The translations under genes and the position numbers were made by a program. From Dryococelus australis (lineage: Eukaryota; Arthropoda; Insecta; Phasmatodea; Phasmatidae), in contig CM057002.1 of NCBI GenBank assembly GCA_029891345.1, positions 21,686,795 through 21,750,794 of the forward strand: a stretch of 64,000 nucleotides of DNA. Direction: 5' to 3'. The notes under the pieces were generated by a model that did not search any database, was not told the origin of the DNA, and saw nothing but the letters and a program-made list of their open reading frames with translations. Position 1 is the first letter of the stretch. Every line of letters begins with the position of its first letter. This document shows positions 35,590 to 46,078 of the stretch, piece after piece.

Positions 35590-35890
35590 GCTGAGGTACC
35601 TAGAATAAAATTGCCTCGTGTTACCAGCTTCTTTAGCTCCAACACCTACAAGTCTGTCGGAGTCTCTGCCTGAACCACTACGTCATTATCAGCGTCAGTG
35701 CTGTGATAACACATTTGCTTTCGTCCACAATGAACGGCGACATGAGCGCTTTAATTGTGCAAAAAAATCCCTGTTGCATGTCAAATTTTTGTGATTTTTT
35801 TTTTGTGACAGCCGTATCGACAGTTTGCTTAAATATCCAAAGACTTGTAAAGGTGAAGTGCATTTCTCATGAGTACCTCGGTAGCAGGTT
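35590..35890 (+). pseudogene. Degraded zinc-finger ORF, unit B
   Basis: Finger 1 reads RQCCDNTFAFVHNERRHERF then NC, so its first Cys is replaced by Arg. The region before finger 2 contains a T run that disrupts the frame, and finger 2 keeps only its second half (SRIDSLLKYPKTCKGEVH), with RH changed to KY. It therefore cannot bind zinc like the intact finger in unit A. The leader is again Pro/Ser-rich. Confidence 0.55.
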
Positions 35891-36074
35891 TGCTGCAAAC
35901 AGGTCTCTTGTGACTTCAGTACATGTCCTCAGAAGTGTAGTTACCTACGTAACCTACCCTGTACAGGATGTCGGTGCAGTAAATGTCACGTTGTTTTCGC
36001 ACAAGAACAACACGGGTGTGAAAAGTGAGATGCATAGAATACTGTAGCCTTCAACAAAGCTGCGTATATTGAGA

Positions 36075-36077
<3 letters not shown>

Positions 36078-36146
<69 letters not shown>
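36078..36146. repeat. (TA)n microsatellite
   Basis: A 69-bp uninterrupted TA tract inside unit B. Tyr/Ile-alternating open frames on the minus strand are artefacts. Confidence 0.95.
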
Positions 36147-36149
<3 letters not shown>

Positions 36150-36744
36150 AAAATGTAGTAATTTTTCAGAGCATGAGCGAATGTAATAACCAAATTGGAT
36201 AAAAAAATACCTGTGAATAATATTGTGTTTTATTTCATGTCTAACTAATTTGGTAGAATAAAATTCAACTCTAAAATGGGGACACAGAAATAAAGTTAAT
36301 TTATTTAAAAGTATTGTATAAAGTACCATTGCACTGTATATACGTTTATATAACTATATAAAAATTACTTTTTAAAATTGCAAAACCAATTTTTTATTTT
36401 AAAAAATGTATCTTAAATAAATTATGAATGTAGTTAAAGTCCCGCATAATGCATGTAGGTATGACATGGATTGAAAACAAAAAGTAATTTCTTTAATAGG
36501 AATGAAATATTACATATTTTCCTTATGTCTATAAATGCCGACAGTTCACCTTGCGGCTGAATCGAGAAATTAACACCACCTTTGTGTTGAAAATAGAATC
36601 CAACATGGAGGGCGCAGACAGCGCAACCTATACTTTAAAAACATAAACAAACATGGCTGCCACGTTTTGGCAAAATCAACAACTTGCCTGGTAGGTGAAT
36701 TAATACACTAGTGTCACCTAGGTGATCTAAACATATGAAATAGA

Positions 36745-36990
36745 ATATGGCGTCCACAGCAATGCATGAACAAAATTCAAATGAAAAAACAAGATGGCGT
36801 CCTTAATCGATGTATAAACAAATGACAAACGGAAAACAAATATGGCGTCCTCCAGCAGTGTATAAACAAACGACCAATGAAAATGCAAATACGGCGTCTT
36901 CCATAAATGTTTGAACAAATGACAAATGGAAAATTAAGATGGCGTATTCCAGCAATATATTAACCAATGACAAATGAATAAAAAAAATGG
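36745..36990. repeat. 49-bp tandem repeat, 5 copies
   Basis: Units contain (A/G)(A/T)ATGGCGTCCTCCAGCA then GTATAAACAAATGACAAA. Inverted relatives lie at about 31660-31740 in unit A, and another relative at 17550-17600. The 63-residue minus frame merely reflects the repeat. Confidence 0.75.
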
Positions 36991-37119
36991 CTGCTCACAA
37001 TATAATTAGTATAGATGGTGGTAGGGGTGGGGGAAGCTCCGGAAATGTAAATTTACTTAAATATATTTTTAAATAATAAATTTTTAAATAATTTTATATA
37101 AATATTTGAATTTTCTCGA

Positions 37120-38350
37120 GTTTTTGGGGTTTCAAGGTCAAAGGTAGCCGGGTCAAGGTCAATGTCACTTGGATCTTACATGGCGGACAAGATGGCCGCC
37201 GGCAGACAGTAAAGACAGAGCATGGACAGCTCCGACACTCCACGTCAGAGGCCGATGTGCCAAACTCCCCTTTTGTCTTTTACTACCGTATGAACTATCG
37301 CCAACATAGAAAGTTTTAATAAGTTTTAAGAACTGCTTACCACACCTGTCCCACAAATATAACATACAGCAGGGAGTCGTGGAACAATTAAAGCACTCAT
37401 GTCGTTGTACATTATGGTCGAAAGTAGATGCCTCACCATCAAAGTGACACTGATGACGACCTAGTGGTTCAGGCAAATTCTCAGAGAGGCCTGTTGCAGA
37501 TGCACGTGCTGGGGTTAAAGAAGCTGGTAACATGGCAATGATGTTATACGTAGTTACCACTCCCGAAAAAAGTCGATGACACTGCCGTACCTACCATTAG
37601 CTCTGGAGTGCCCGAGGACATCGCAGATGCAGAATAAAACATAGATGCGAAGAGGCATAAGCTAGCCGAGACCATCCACCTATCACGACAGCTGCTGTCA
37701 AACTAAACCTCTCAGCTGACCTCGCTAATGCTTATAATATACGAGTATGCAAGCCCACGTCAACACTGACTTTGAGCCATCGTATCACACCATTAATACA
37801 TCGTTCGGACACCGACCAGCTAATCACTGAGTTGCCACATGATTGCAGCTGACCAATCGTGTGGAGTTAACACATCACACACAGGCAGGTAGGCAGGCTT
37901 TAGATGCTAGTTCCTTGATAGAATTATCATGCAGTTATATCTTCAACTGTCTCTTCCAGATAAGTTCTTTGCTCGCCTATAAATCATGGTTACACTTAAA
38001 GCAGACAACTGACTCATGTCGGACCGACTTCTCATGTTGACCTCTAAATGACACCTAAATGATCCCTAATGACATATAAATGACCCTTATGACAACTAAA
38101 TGACCACTTATTGTTATGCATGCAGTACTAATTGTGGTGCTGACCCCTAAATTACCCCTAATGACTTCTATATGACCCCAAAGACCTAAATAATCCTAAT
38201 GACCCCTAAATGAAACATGATTGCAGTATGCATGGTGACGATTGCAATGCTGACACCTAAATAACCTCTAATGAACCACTAATAACACTAATGACCTTGA
38301 TTGTGGTGCATGTGCTGCTGATTACGGTTTTGAATATCGTGTTTTCTTCT
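37120..38350 (-). repeat. Zinc-finger repeat unit C (left arm of inverted pair C/D)
   Basis: On the minus strand the order is: TGACCCCTAAATGACC-type short repeats (38310-38040), a section with long similarity to unit D (AAGCCTGCCTACCTGCCTG at 37902-37884 on this strand matches 39436-39454), the leader and finger region (37560-37300), and the GGTCAAGGTC section. Matching words to unit D are spread over nearly 1 kb in reversed order, which establishes an inverted repeat. Confidence 0.7.
37300..37560 (-). pseudogene. Degraded zinc-finger ORF, unit C
   Basis: The frame is open for 131 residues. Finger 1 reads CHFDGEASTFDHNVQRHECF then NC: the second Cys is replaced by Asp. Finger 2 begins LWDRCGKQF, where the first Cys is replaced by Trp, and its second half has been lost. 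The leader (LPASLTPARASATGLSENLP) resembles those of units A, B and D. The open frame is thus retained while the metal ligands are lost. Confidence 0.55.
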
Positions 38351-38990
38351 GGGGTGAAAGAGTATTTGGGTTTTATCAGCGTTCTCCCATACCGCGAAGA
38401 TGAATTATGAAAATGGATGCCTGCCTTCACGAAAATGAAGCCGCGACTTTCATCATCGCTAACTGGCTGACGCCAGACTCAATTGTGCGATCGAGTTTTC
38501 ATCTATGAAAAAAATGCTCATCGGCATGAGAGGAAGGTCTGTACGAAGAGTCCTTTTCGCTATGAGCATTTATCCCATGCAGTTTGTGCAAGGTGATACA
38601 TTGAAAGAATATACTATGATCTGCAATTGGGAAGAATTGTGGTAGCCTGTTGTGGTGCTGCATTGTTAAATACATCGCCCAAGTTATTACATCGACCAAT
38701 AGCGATGCGTGCTGGGAGCCTGCTGTAGTTCTAGGTACTTTTATTGCAAAATGCAAATACAATATACCCAGGAAGCGACGAAATACACCGACGGACCTGG
38801 ATATATACTTTTTAAAGGAGAATTATTAAATAAAATTCCAAAATTTCAACTTTGGAAGTAGAACTATATCATTTTATTTTAAAATGGGGGGGGGGGGGAA
38901 TTAATTTTAACTTGCGACCTACTTGCACCATACTTAGCACCACACTTAGCACTGCAATCAGCACCACAATCAGTACCACAATTAGCACTG
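38350..38990. other. Centre of inverted pair C/D
   Basis: Contains the section homologous to 33200-33480 (38360-38510) and a run of 13 G at 38886-38898. No gene recognised. Confidence 0.45.
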
Positions 38991-39713
38991 CTTGCACTGC
39001 AATCAGGATAATTTAGGAGTCATTAGGGTCATTTAGTTGTCATTAGGGCCATTTAGTGGTCATTAGGGTCATTTAAGGGACATTAGGGTTATTTAGAGGT
39101 CATTAGAGGTCATTTAGGGGTCAGCACAACAATCAGCATCAGAATCAGCACTGTACACACTGAAATCAGGGATCATTATGATATTTTAGGGGTTATTAGG
39201 GATCGTTTAGGGGTAATTTAGGCATCAGAACCACAATCAGAACAACAATCAGCACCACAATCTATGTTTATTATGGGTCAATGTGCTAGTCTTGTGAGGG
39301 GTATATCTGACAACAAGAGTCAGTGGACTGCTTTTGGTATTACCATGATGTATAGGTGAGTGAATAAATTATCTGGAAGAAACTATTGAAGATATACCTG
39401 CTTGGTAATGTGATCAAGGAACTAGCATCTAAAGCCTGCCTACCTGCCTGTGTGTGATGTCTCAATGCCTCTACCCTATTGGTCAGCTGCTATCATGTGG
39501 CAACTCGGTGATTAGCTGGTTGGTGTCCGAACAATGTATTGCTGTTGTAATACGATGGTTCAAAGTCAGAATTGACGTCACAGTGCTTGAATACTCGTAT
39601 ATAAAAGCATTAGGGAGGTTAGCTGAGATGCTTAGTTTGACAGCGGATGTCATGATAGGTGGATTGTCTCGGCTAGCTTCTGCCTCTTCTCATATTAGTT
39701 TAATTCTGCATCT

Positions 39714-39985
39714 GTGATGTCTTCGGGCATTCCAGAGCTAATGGTAGTTACGGTAGTGTCATCGACTTCTTCGGGAGTGGTACCTATAAAATTATTGCCG
39801 GTGTTACCGGCTTCTTTAGCTCCAGCACGTACATCTCTAACAGACCTGTCTAAATATTTGCCTGAACCACTAGGTCATCAACAGTATCACTTTTGCGACG
39901 ATGCATTTAATTTCATCACAATGTACAACGACATAAGTGCTTTAATTGTGACATTAATCCTTGCCACTTGTTATACAGCATAAGT
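39714..39985 (+). pseudogene. Degraded zinc-finger ORF, unit D, first part
   Basis: The leader LPVLPASLAPARTSLTD is followed by a damaged finger 1 (YHFCDDAFNFITMYND): the first Cys is replaced by Tyr and a frame change occurs before the expected His. The remaining nucleotide sequence still matches units A and C up to about 39975, and the matching part resumes only after the inserted element. Confidence 0.5.
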
Positions 39986-40004
39986 ATAACAGAATATCAC
40001 AAAT

Positions 40005-40809
40005 TTGAAGGTCCATAATATTGAAACAAAACAATCTACAACCTTGGTTGACTAATCAAATGAACCATGGAAGCGTGAAGTTTGTTTACCATATCTTTAT
40101 AAATGTTCAATGTGAAAACTATGAGCGGCCTGAACGACATATATGCAATACTCAAACAAGTTCCACACTCTTGTCAGCATGTCCGGTGTTACGGTTTGGA
40201 TGGCATCCGTAATTCTCGTTTTGAGGTCGTCAATGTTAGCCAGCAATGGTGTACGAAACACTTGATCCTTTGTGCACCCCCATAGAAAAAGGACGCACCA
40301 GGTAAGATCCAGGCTTCTTGGGGGGCCAGTGATGAAGAGCCTGGTCACCAGCTGCTCCACGACCGATCCAGCATTGCGGCAACATCTTGTTCAGGTATCC
40401 GCAAACACCTAGTTGCCAATGGGGTGGCACACCGTCCTGTTGGAAAATGAAGTCCCCTGCCGACTCATTTAACTGAGAAAACAACCACTCTGTAAGCATA
40501 TCCAAATAAGGAATTCCAGTAACAGTGTGCTCGTGAATAAAGAAAGGTCCGAAAACCATGTCAGGAGACAGCACAAAACACATTCATTTTGAGCAAGGCG
40601 ACATTCCTACAAATGGTAAGGTGAACCGGCACGACATGTGGATATGAGGTCAGGAGCACCAACGGACACGAGCACTCTCCCCCCAAAGTGAATGTTGGTC
40701 ACATTGAACATTTATGAAGATATGGTAAACAAACTTCACAGTTCCACAGTTAGTATGTTTGGTCTATGAAGGTTGTAGGTTATTTGGTTTTGATATTATA
40801 GTCCTTCAA
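40005..40809 (-). mobile_element. Mariner-like element with long inverted ends (foldback form)
   Basis: The two outer ends begin TTGAAGGTCCATAATATTGA and its approximate reverse complement, and similarity continues inward for about 115 bp on each side. Both ends include the sequence that codes the transposase C-terminus (HIEHL) and following 3' region: 40055-40112 on the minus strand and 40690-40745 on the plus strand. The element thus has two 3' ends and lacks the normal 5' end and the N-terminal part of the transposase. It lies between fingers 1 and 2 of unit D, so it inserted after that unit formed. Confidence 0.65.
40097..40620 (-). pseudogene. Truncated IS630-Tc1-mariner transposase, C-terminal half
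   Basis: Frames 40583-40236 and 40360-40097 on the minus strand together show the known order: FGPFFIHEHTVTG, YLDMLTEWL, the second acidic motif region IFQQDGVPPHW, RWIGR-like and HHWPP, then SLDLTWCVLFLWG (the equivalent of the SPDL motif region, Pro replaced by Leu), KDQVF, DDLKTRI and the C-terminal HIEHL. One frameshift near 40300 separates the frames, and the N-terminal helix-turn-helix part and first acidic motif are missing. It cannot be active. Confidence 0.75.
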
Positions 40810-40829
40810 TGTTGGGGTATTCTTTTATA

Positions 40830-40935
40830 CTCATCCTGTAATTGTGTGATCGGTGTGGTAAGCAGTTCAGCCATAGCGACATTTTACTTAGACATGCAAT
40901 GGCCTATACAAGTGAAGTGCATTTCTCGTTCAGCA
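40830..40935 (+). pseudogene. Zinc finger 2 of unit D, separated by the insertion
   Basis: In the frame that starts at the TGT of GTGTGATCGG the peptide is CDRCGKQFSHSDILLRHAMA then YTSEVHF. This is the best preserved second finger of the four units: both Cys and the first His are intact, with 12 residues between the second Cys and the His, but the last ligand position holds Tyr instead of Cys or His. It provides the reference for recognising the decayed finger 2 in units A, B and C. Confidence 0.55.
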
Positions 40936-40973
40936 CTTCAACACCAGGTTTACTGCAAGTAAGTCTCATATGA

Positions 40974-41690
40974 CTTTTTCTCGAATTTTTTATTTCAGGG
41001 TCAATCAAGGTTATGGGGTAAAGGTCAAATTTACCTGCATCCGAAATCGCAGTAGTCTGTAACATAATATGCTTGGTGAATTTTATGAACTTTTTCTCGA
41101 GTTCTTGTTTTCAAGGTCATTTAGGGCCATGGGGTGAAGGTCTAGGTTACCTACAGCCAATATAGTAATAGTAGTCCGTAATGTAATGTGCTGCTTGACT
41201 TTTGTGAATTTTTCTCATGTTTTTGTTTTTAAGGTACCATTCAAAGTTTTGCGTCAATGTCAAAGTTACCTTAATCCAATAAAGCGGTAGTAATATGTAA
41301 TTTCACTGTCTTTATGACTTATGTCTTTTTTCTCGAGTTTTTGTTTTAAAGATCATTCAAAGTCATGGGGTCAAGGTAGAGGTTACCTACATCCATTATG
41401 GCTGTAATAGTCCAATATGGTGGCAGTAGTCAGTAACGTAGTATGCTAGTTGACTTTTATGGATTTTTATCGAGTTTTGTTATCAAGGTCATTCAAGGTC
41501 ATGGCATCAAGATGGGTATATCTGAATCTAATATGGTGGCAGTAGTTTGTAATGTCATATGCTTGCCGACGTTTATGGTTTTTCCTCGAGTTTTTGTGTT
41601 TAATGTCATTCAAGGTCATGGGTCAACATTAATATCACCTTCCTCCAAAATGGTGTTTACGATGGCTGACAGCACCAAGATGGCTGACAG
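40974..41690. repeat. ~116-bp tandem repeat, 6 copies
   Basis: Each unit contains TTTTCTCGAGTTTTTGTTTT, a (A)GGTCATTCAAGGTCATGG word, a GTCAAGGT..AGGTTACCT word and GTAGT(C/T)(C/T)GTAATGTAATATGC. Starts are near 40976, 41092, 41209, 41325, 41461 and 41577. Related single units sit in the tails of units A (31.4 kb) and B/C (37.15 kb), so the array grew from the tail of unit D. The periodic AAGGTCA words resemble nuclear-receptor half-sites, but that is probably incidental. Confidence 0.8.
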
Positions 41691-41694
41691 TGCA

Positions 41695-42300
41695 CGGCCG
41701 GGGGGGGAGATCTGGCGACTAATTTTTTGGAGAGGAGGCGAGGGGGGAACCTTAGGAACGTTTAATTTTTAAATACATTTAAATATAATTTTTACTTATG
41801 GTATTTTAAATATTTTTTAATAATACATTTTTTTTTTTTGGAAATTTTTGGATTTCTCAAAAATATTTTTTGAATATTTTTGGTAATTTTTTTTGGAATT
41901 TTTTGTGATTTTTGGGTTCAAACAAAGCTTAAATGTCCTGAGTCTGGCTCTTCTGGCTCAGAGTCGCTAATCTGTCTCTCCTGCTCCGGGAAAATTGGGA
42001 ATTTTCTGGGGTCCTCTTTCTATAATTTCTAATTACATTTATGTAATTAATAAAAAAAATATAGCACTTCTATTTGATTGTTTTTAGAATATTTGGGATT
42101 TTTTGGATCTTTTTGTGTTTTTTGGGATTGTTTGGGGTTTTCGGGGTCGAATATCAGTGAGGTCAATGTTAAAGGTCAATAATCAAAGTTCAAGCATACA
42201 TGGATCCTAGATGATGGTCGGGTGATGTCACAACACGGCGGGCTCCCGGCGCCTGGCTCCTATGCCAGATGCTGTTGCGTTCAACTCGCCATTTCCCTAC
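41695..42300. other. Non-coding, T-rich section
   Basis: TTTTTGG-rich sequence with a GGTCAAT/AAAGGTCAAT word near 42160 related to the preceding array. It presumably forms the 3' end of the intron before the OATP exon. Confidence 0.45.
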
Positions 42301-42326
42301 TACACACTCGTGTTTTTGCCCGGCAG

Positions 42327-42562
42327 TTCTTCACCAACTGCATGTGCATCTCGGATGTGTGGGGCAACGCATCTTCGGCGGGGTCCAGTAGCAGCTTCTT
42401 CAGCGCGCAGCAGAGGTTCCTAGGAGACGCTAACCTGGTGGTCTCCAACGGACCATGTCCTGTTTCCTGCACAACCAGCCTCTACATCTACGTCATATCC
42501 GGCCTCTGCATACATCTGCTGAGCGGCTTCGGGCGCATCGGCACCACCCTCATCTACTTCCG
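42327..42562 (+). CDS. Internal exon of an OATP/SLCO-type transporter
   Basis: The exon starts after the acceptor TTTTTGCCCGGCAG and ends at CG|GTGCGC, leaving the last codon split after two bases. The peptide starts FFTNCMCISDVWG and continues FLGDANLVVSNGPCPVSCTT, SLYIYVISGLCIHLLSGFG and TTLIYFR. This matches the end of the large extracellular Cys-rich (Kazal-like) loop of organic anion transporting polypeptides (N-C-x-C and C-x3-C) followed by a transmembrane helix that leads into the conserved R-C-V stretch. OATPs are 12-helix plasma membrane carriers of bile-salt-like, steroid and eicosanoid anions and xenobiotics. Only 78 codons of a roughly 650-750-residue protein are here. The next exon, which should start by completing Arg and reading Cys-Val, was not found before 48.8 kb. 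The open frame continues upstream to 42222, so the start choice rests on the family match and the acceptor. Confidence 0.75.
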
Positions 42563-42671
42563 GTGCGCTGTAAAAATAAAATATGCAATTATTTCCGTAT
42601 ATGCAAAGTGTGTCATTTGAACTGTTGTTTAGTTAAGTGCTTATCTCCACAAAAATATTTTCTTTGCAAGA

Positions 42672-42740
42672 TATCGGCATTCAAAACCTCGATCTTAAGA
42701 GCAGCGCGAATATCTCCACTTCACTCTTTACAAGAAAATA
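42672..42740 (+). repeat. SINE 3' body fragment
   Basis: TTCAAAACCTCGATCTTAAG then AGC...ATCTC(C/T)..TTCACTC matches the 3' body of the SINEs at 45.82, 53.93 and 62.56 kb (GGCTCTCAAGACCTCGTTGT and TAAGAGC). The tRNA-like head is missing. It lies in the intron 110 bp after the OATP exon. Confidence 0.5.
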
Positions 42741-42759
42741 AATGTTTTCTTCCCTAGTT

Positions 42760-45380
42760 GCAATAACACGAAAATCTAAAAAAAAAGTTATTATTTTATA
42801 AATATGATAGGTATCATTGTTAGAACTAGGTATATAATACGCAATTACGCTGTTAAAGCATATTTTACAAGAAAATTAAAATCATGAGAAACTAATTTTT
42901 AAATATATGTGAAGAAGAGCCCTTACCCAATTTATCCCTTCATTTCTTTGAGGCTGTTTTGTTTTTAGTAACGAAATCTTGCATTAATTCCAAAGGGCGG
43001 GTTAGAGAGACTTAGTGTTTTGTTATTGGTTTCTTTGAGCGCCTTTTTATTGATAATGGATATACATAGCCTATTATCTTTCGTTATGTGTTTTTTTTGT
43101 GTTTTTTTACAGTAAAGTATTAATCATTGTGCAATCACGTCTGCCTTTTTGTTATTGTTCAAGTGGTATGTGGGTCTGGTTTCACTTTCATAGTGTAGAA
43201 CACAATGATAAACCACTGCAGGATCAACTTTCTTAGATTCCTTGGACGTTGGGCCCAGGATTTCTATGGGTTGTATACGGTTAATGGGCATGTTAGAAAG
43301 CAACCTTTGAAAAATGTCACTGCCCCTACCTGCACATACTTTCATAGGAACACTGACTGTCATGCGCCCAGTGAAGTATGTAAAGACAGAGGGAAAGTAG
43401 GTCCACGTCTTAATGCTGAATTAAAAGCTTCAGGTAAACATTTTTTGAATACTAAAATTATTTATTTTGCTTTCTGTGTTTTTTAATGCACGTAAGTGTA
43501 AGTATCAACAAACTGAAAAATATATTTACTTTTCTAATATTTTACCACTTTAATTTACAGACGCACGAATACAGTGATGGGGCCCATAACAATGTTAATT
43601 ATACATGCGGTGGAAGGATACATAATATGTGTACAAGCAAATCTTAAACAGGTCATACAAAAGTGCTGATTTTACCGTGAACAGACTATAAGAGCCTTAG
43701 TCCTTTCAACTTTATCATCACTTATTAAAGGTAAAACTCGTCAATAGTTTCAAAGCAGCTTAAAACTGTCAGTATATAATTTGTGGATACGCTCAGTAGA
43801 ATGAGTGGATGAAAGTTGGCTGTAAACCGTGTACTGGGATATAATTAAGAATCAATCTTGCATTCATTACGTAACATAATTTGTGTAGGAAGTTTTTTTT
43901 GACACCTCAACGAGTAAAGCTTCGCATATCGTGACCCGATTCGAAAAACGCTAAAATACGAGCCTTAAAAAGGCAACATTTTCAACCCTTTAAATAATAT
44001 CTTTGCAAAACCCAACTAATCTCTGAAGTAAAATATATGCATGTAATGTTTTTAGCTTGATTATGCCTGACATGTGAACTTGCGGTTTCTCTTTAATTTA
44101 CCGACACTTGATTTACCTATCTTATGCCTGTCTGCAGGTGTGCGGATCAAAAAGAACAAGTCTTCCAGGGTTTCAATGTATTTTTGTTTTGCCTTTTCGG
44201 ATTGCTTCCTGGACCAATAATTAGCGGTACTATAGTTGTTGAGTTCATTTTAATAACACGAAGATAACTCACAATCCATATGAAATCTATTACCAGAGTC
44301 TTGCATGAAAATTACCTTGTTTCCGTGTTATATTAATGGAATAATTACTGAACGTAGTAAGAAATTTTCTGTACTTATTACAAATAAAACTTAGTTACTA
44401 TATTACAAATACCTTCTTGTAAGTCTACAGCAGAAATATCGCATGTTTATGTAGCACAATATTTATAAAAACTTGAAGTCTACAACACTTACTTGTTAAA
44501 CATCAACATTAGTTTTACACATTCTACACTAAGGTTTTGAGAAGTTTAAACTAATCTATTTGAAATTTAAAAAAAAAATCTTTCGCAACTCTTTATCGAA
44601 TAATTTTTTGTACAAGTAAAAACAAAATTTTTACAGTGCGGAGTATCATAGAATTATCGGATCCCTTAGAAAAAAAGTCTGTTTCCTTTTGAAGATAACG
44701 GTTCAACTTTTTTGAAGTATTATTTACATGTGAACTTCTTGCGACGATTTGCAAGGTGGCGAAAAAATCACAAAGTCGCGTGGTGCCACACAGGACTACT
44801 GGGTGACTGAATATTGTGATTCCTAGCATTGCCTGGTTCCTCCGCATTAGAAACGAAAAAATATGCTGATTTCAAAATTCTGTACTCAGAAGCCACTCAA
44901 GAATTCTAATAGATAATAAATATAAGGCGTGTAATTGTTAATATTGTCTAAATAATTTTTAACGTAGAAAACAATACCTACATATTTTTCTTTCATACTC
45001 TGCCTGTGGATTAATTTCCGTCTACAAACACAGTTCTCCAGCGAAGGCCACTGTTCCTGCTACAATAGTAGTTTCTTCAACAGAATGTTTATCAATTTTA
45101 AAATTGTTCCTTCTCAAACAAAAATGTATTAACATTAGCACATTATAACGCGAATACGAGCATTTTTATTCTTTTTGTATAAACAAATTACATAACTGAT
45201 CGGTGAGTTTTCTTCGGGATATCTCATTATTGCCTAAATTATTTTCTCTTGTATTATACGATGAAGTAAACAATATATGGTCATTCCCCTTTGGAAAAAA
45301 ATAATATTTTGCTTTTTGATGTTTCAGTCATTTAGTCTATGATTTCCGCTATTTGCTGAGGGTTATTAGCTTAGTACTGC
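42760..45380. other. Intron-like stretch of the OATP gene; unrecognised frame at 43124-43363
   Basis: AT-rich. A 79-residue minus frame at 43363-43124 (contains FQRLLSNMPINRIQPIEILG) has protein-like composition, and the MITE-family end at 43588-43690 lies beside it, so it may be a relic of a larger related element. The expected penultimate OATP exon (starting Cys-Val, with a conserved IPGPI-like segment) is not recognisable in any plus frame here. Confidence 0.4.
43588..43690. repeat. End fragment of the 21.0 kb MITE family
   Basis: TTTTACCGTGAACAGACTATA at the right edge matches the inverted terminal repeat of the family, and about 100 bp continue the similarity seen at 60223-60340 in the opposite orientation. 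Confidence 0.6.
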
Positions 45381-45821
45381 TCTAAAAGGGCTATTCAATT
45401 AATATATTCAAGGCAATTTTTATATTGTGTTTTAATAATGACTGCAGTAGGCGTCTTTAATAATTGATTTTTGCCAGTATGCATTTTTTTTTAATTTGAC
45501 TTTATATATTTTAGGACTCATATTCAATTAACAAACTTACTCACGCAGGTACAAGCATAAAATGCAGACTAGTGTTAGAGGCGAATCAACACCAGCATAC
45601 CGAGACACTGTTCGATATAAAATTCGGTATTCAGAGAACAAATTTAAGTATGGACATTTTGGAATTACCATTACTTCACTATCTTCTATCATTACATTCT
45701 GGACAATATGCTCAATTTAGAAACACTATTCTTATTTTATCTAAACTCCTGTTCACAAGGGAAGTGGATCAAGTTCCCTTATCACCCCCCTCTGGATCTG
45801 CCTTTGGATATAATAGGAGGC

Positions 45822-46078
45822 CGCGGTGGCTGAGCGGTTAGACTGCTCGCCTCCCACCATTTCTAACCGGGTTCAATCTCCGGCCGGTTCGCTCCAGATT
45901 TTCGCAAGTGGGAATCTTGCCAGTCAATACCGCTTGTTGGCAAGTTTTCTCGGAGATCTTCCGTTTCCGCGCCCTTTCATTCCGGCGCTGTTCCATTTTC
46001 ACCTTATTTCGCATTCATCGGCTCTCAAGACCTCGTTGTTAAGAGCCGTTTAAATCTCTCAACTCTACTCAATCAACT
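45822..46078 (+). repeat. tRNA-derived SINE (shared by both duplication copies)
   Basis: Box A region GGTGGCTGAGCGGTTAGACT and box B region GGGTTCAATCTCCGG are followed by a body with TTTTCTCGGAGATCTTCC, GGCGCTGTTCCATTTTCACC and GGCTCTCAAGACCTCGTTGT then TAAGAGC. Because the same insertion is present in copy 2 at the corresponding place, it predates the segmental duplication. No poly(A) tail of length is left. Confidence 0.8.

Larger units (their letters stand above)
35480..37270 (+). repeat. Zinc-finger repeat unit B (right arm of inverted pair A/B)
   Basis: It has the same internal order as unit A but on the plus strand: zinc-finger region (35590-35890), a 160-bp section with the shared peptide-like word VKVKCIS and ending YP-VQDVGAVNVT, a TA microsatellite (36078-36146), 49-bp repeats (36745-36990), and the GGTCAAGGTCAATGTCAC section near 37150 with TGGCGGACAAGATGGCCGCC. 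In both units the frame downstream of finger 2 is open for about 70 residues, but in a different frame from the fingers. Confidence 0.65.
38990..41000 (+). repeat. Zinc-finger repeat unit D (right arm of inverted pair C/D)
   Basis: The order mirrors unit C: GTCATTTAGGGGTCA-type short repeats (39000-39260), the long shared section (39400-39700), leader and finger 1 (39780-39985), then a mariner-like insertion (40005-40809), then finger 2 (40830-40935), and the start of the GGTCAAGGTC tandem repeat. Removing the insertion restores the order seen in unit A. Confidence 0.7.

Noticed and set aside
35954-36329. Minus-strand frames of 79 and 92 residues
   Set aside because: They exist only because a TA microsatellite has no stops in two frames.
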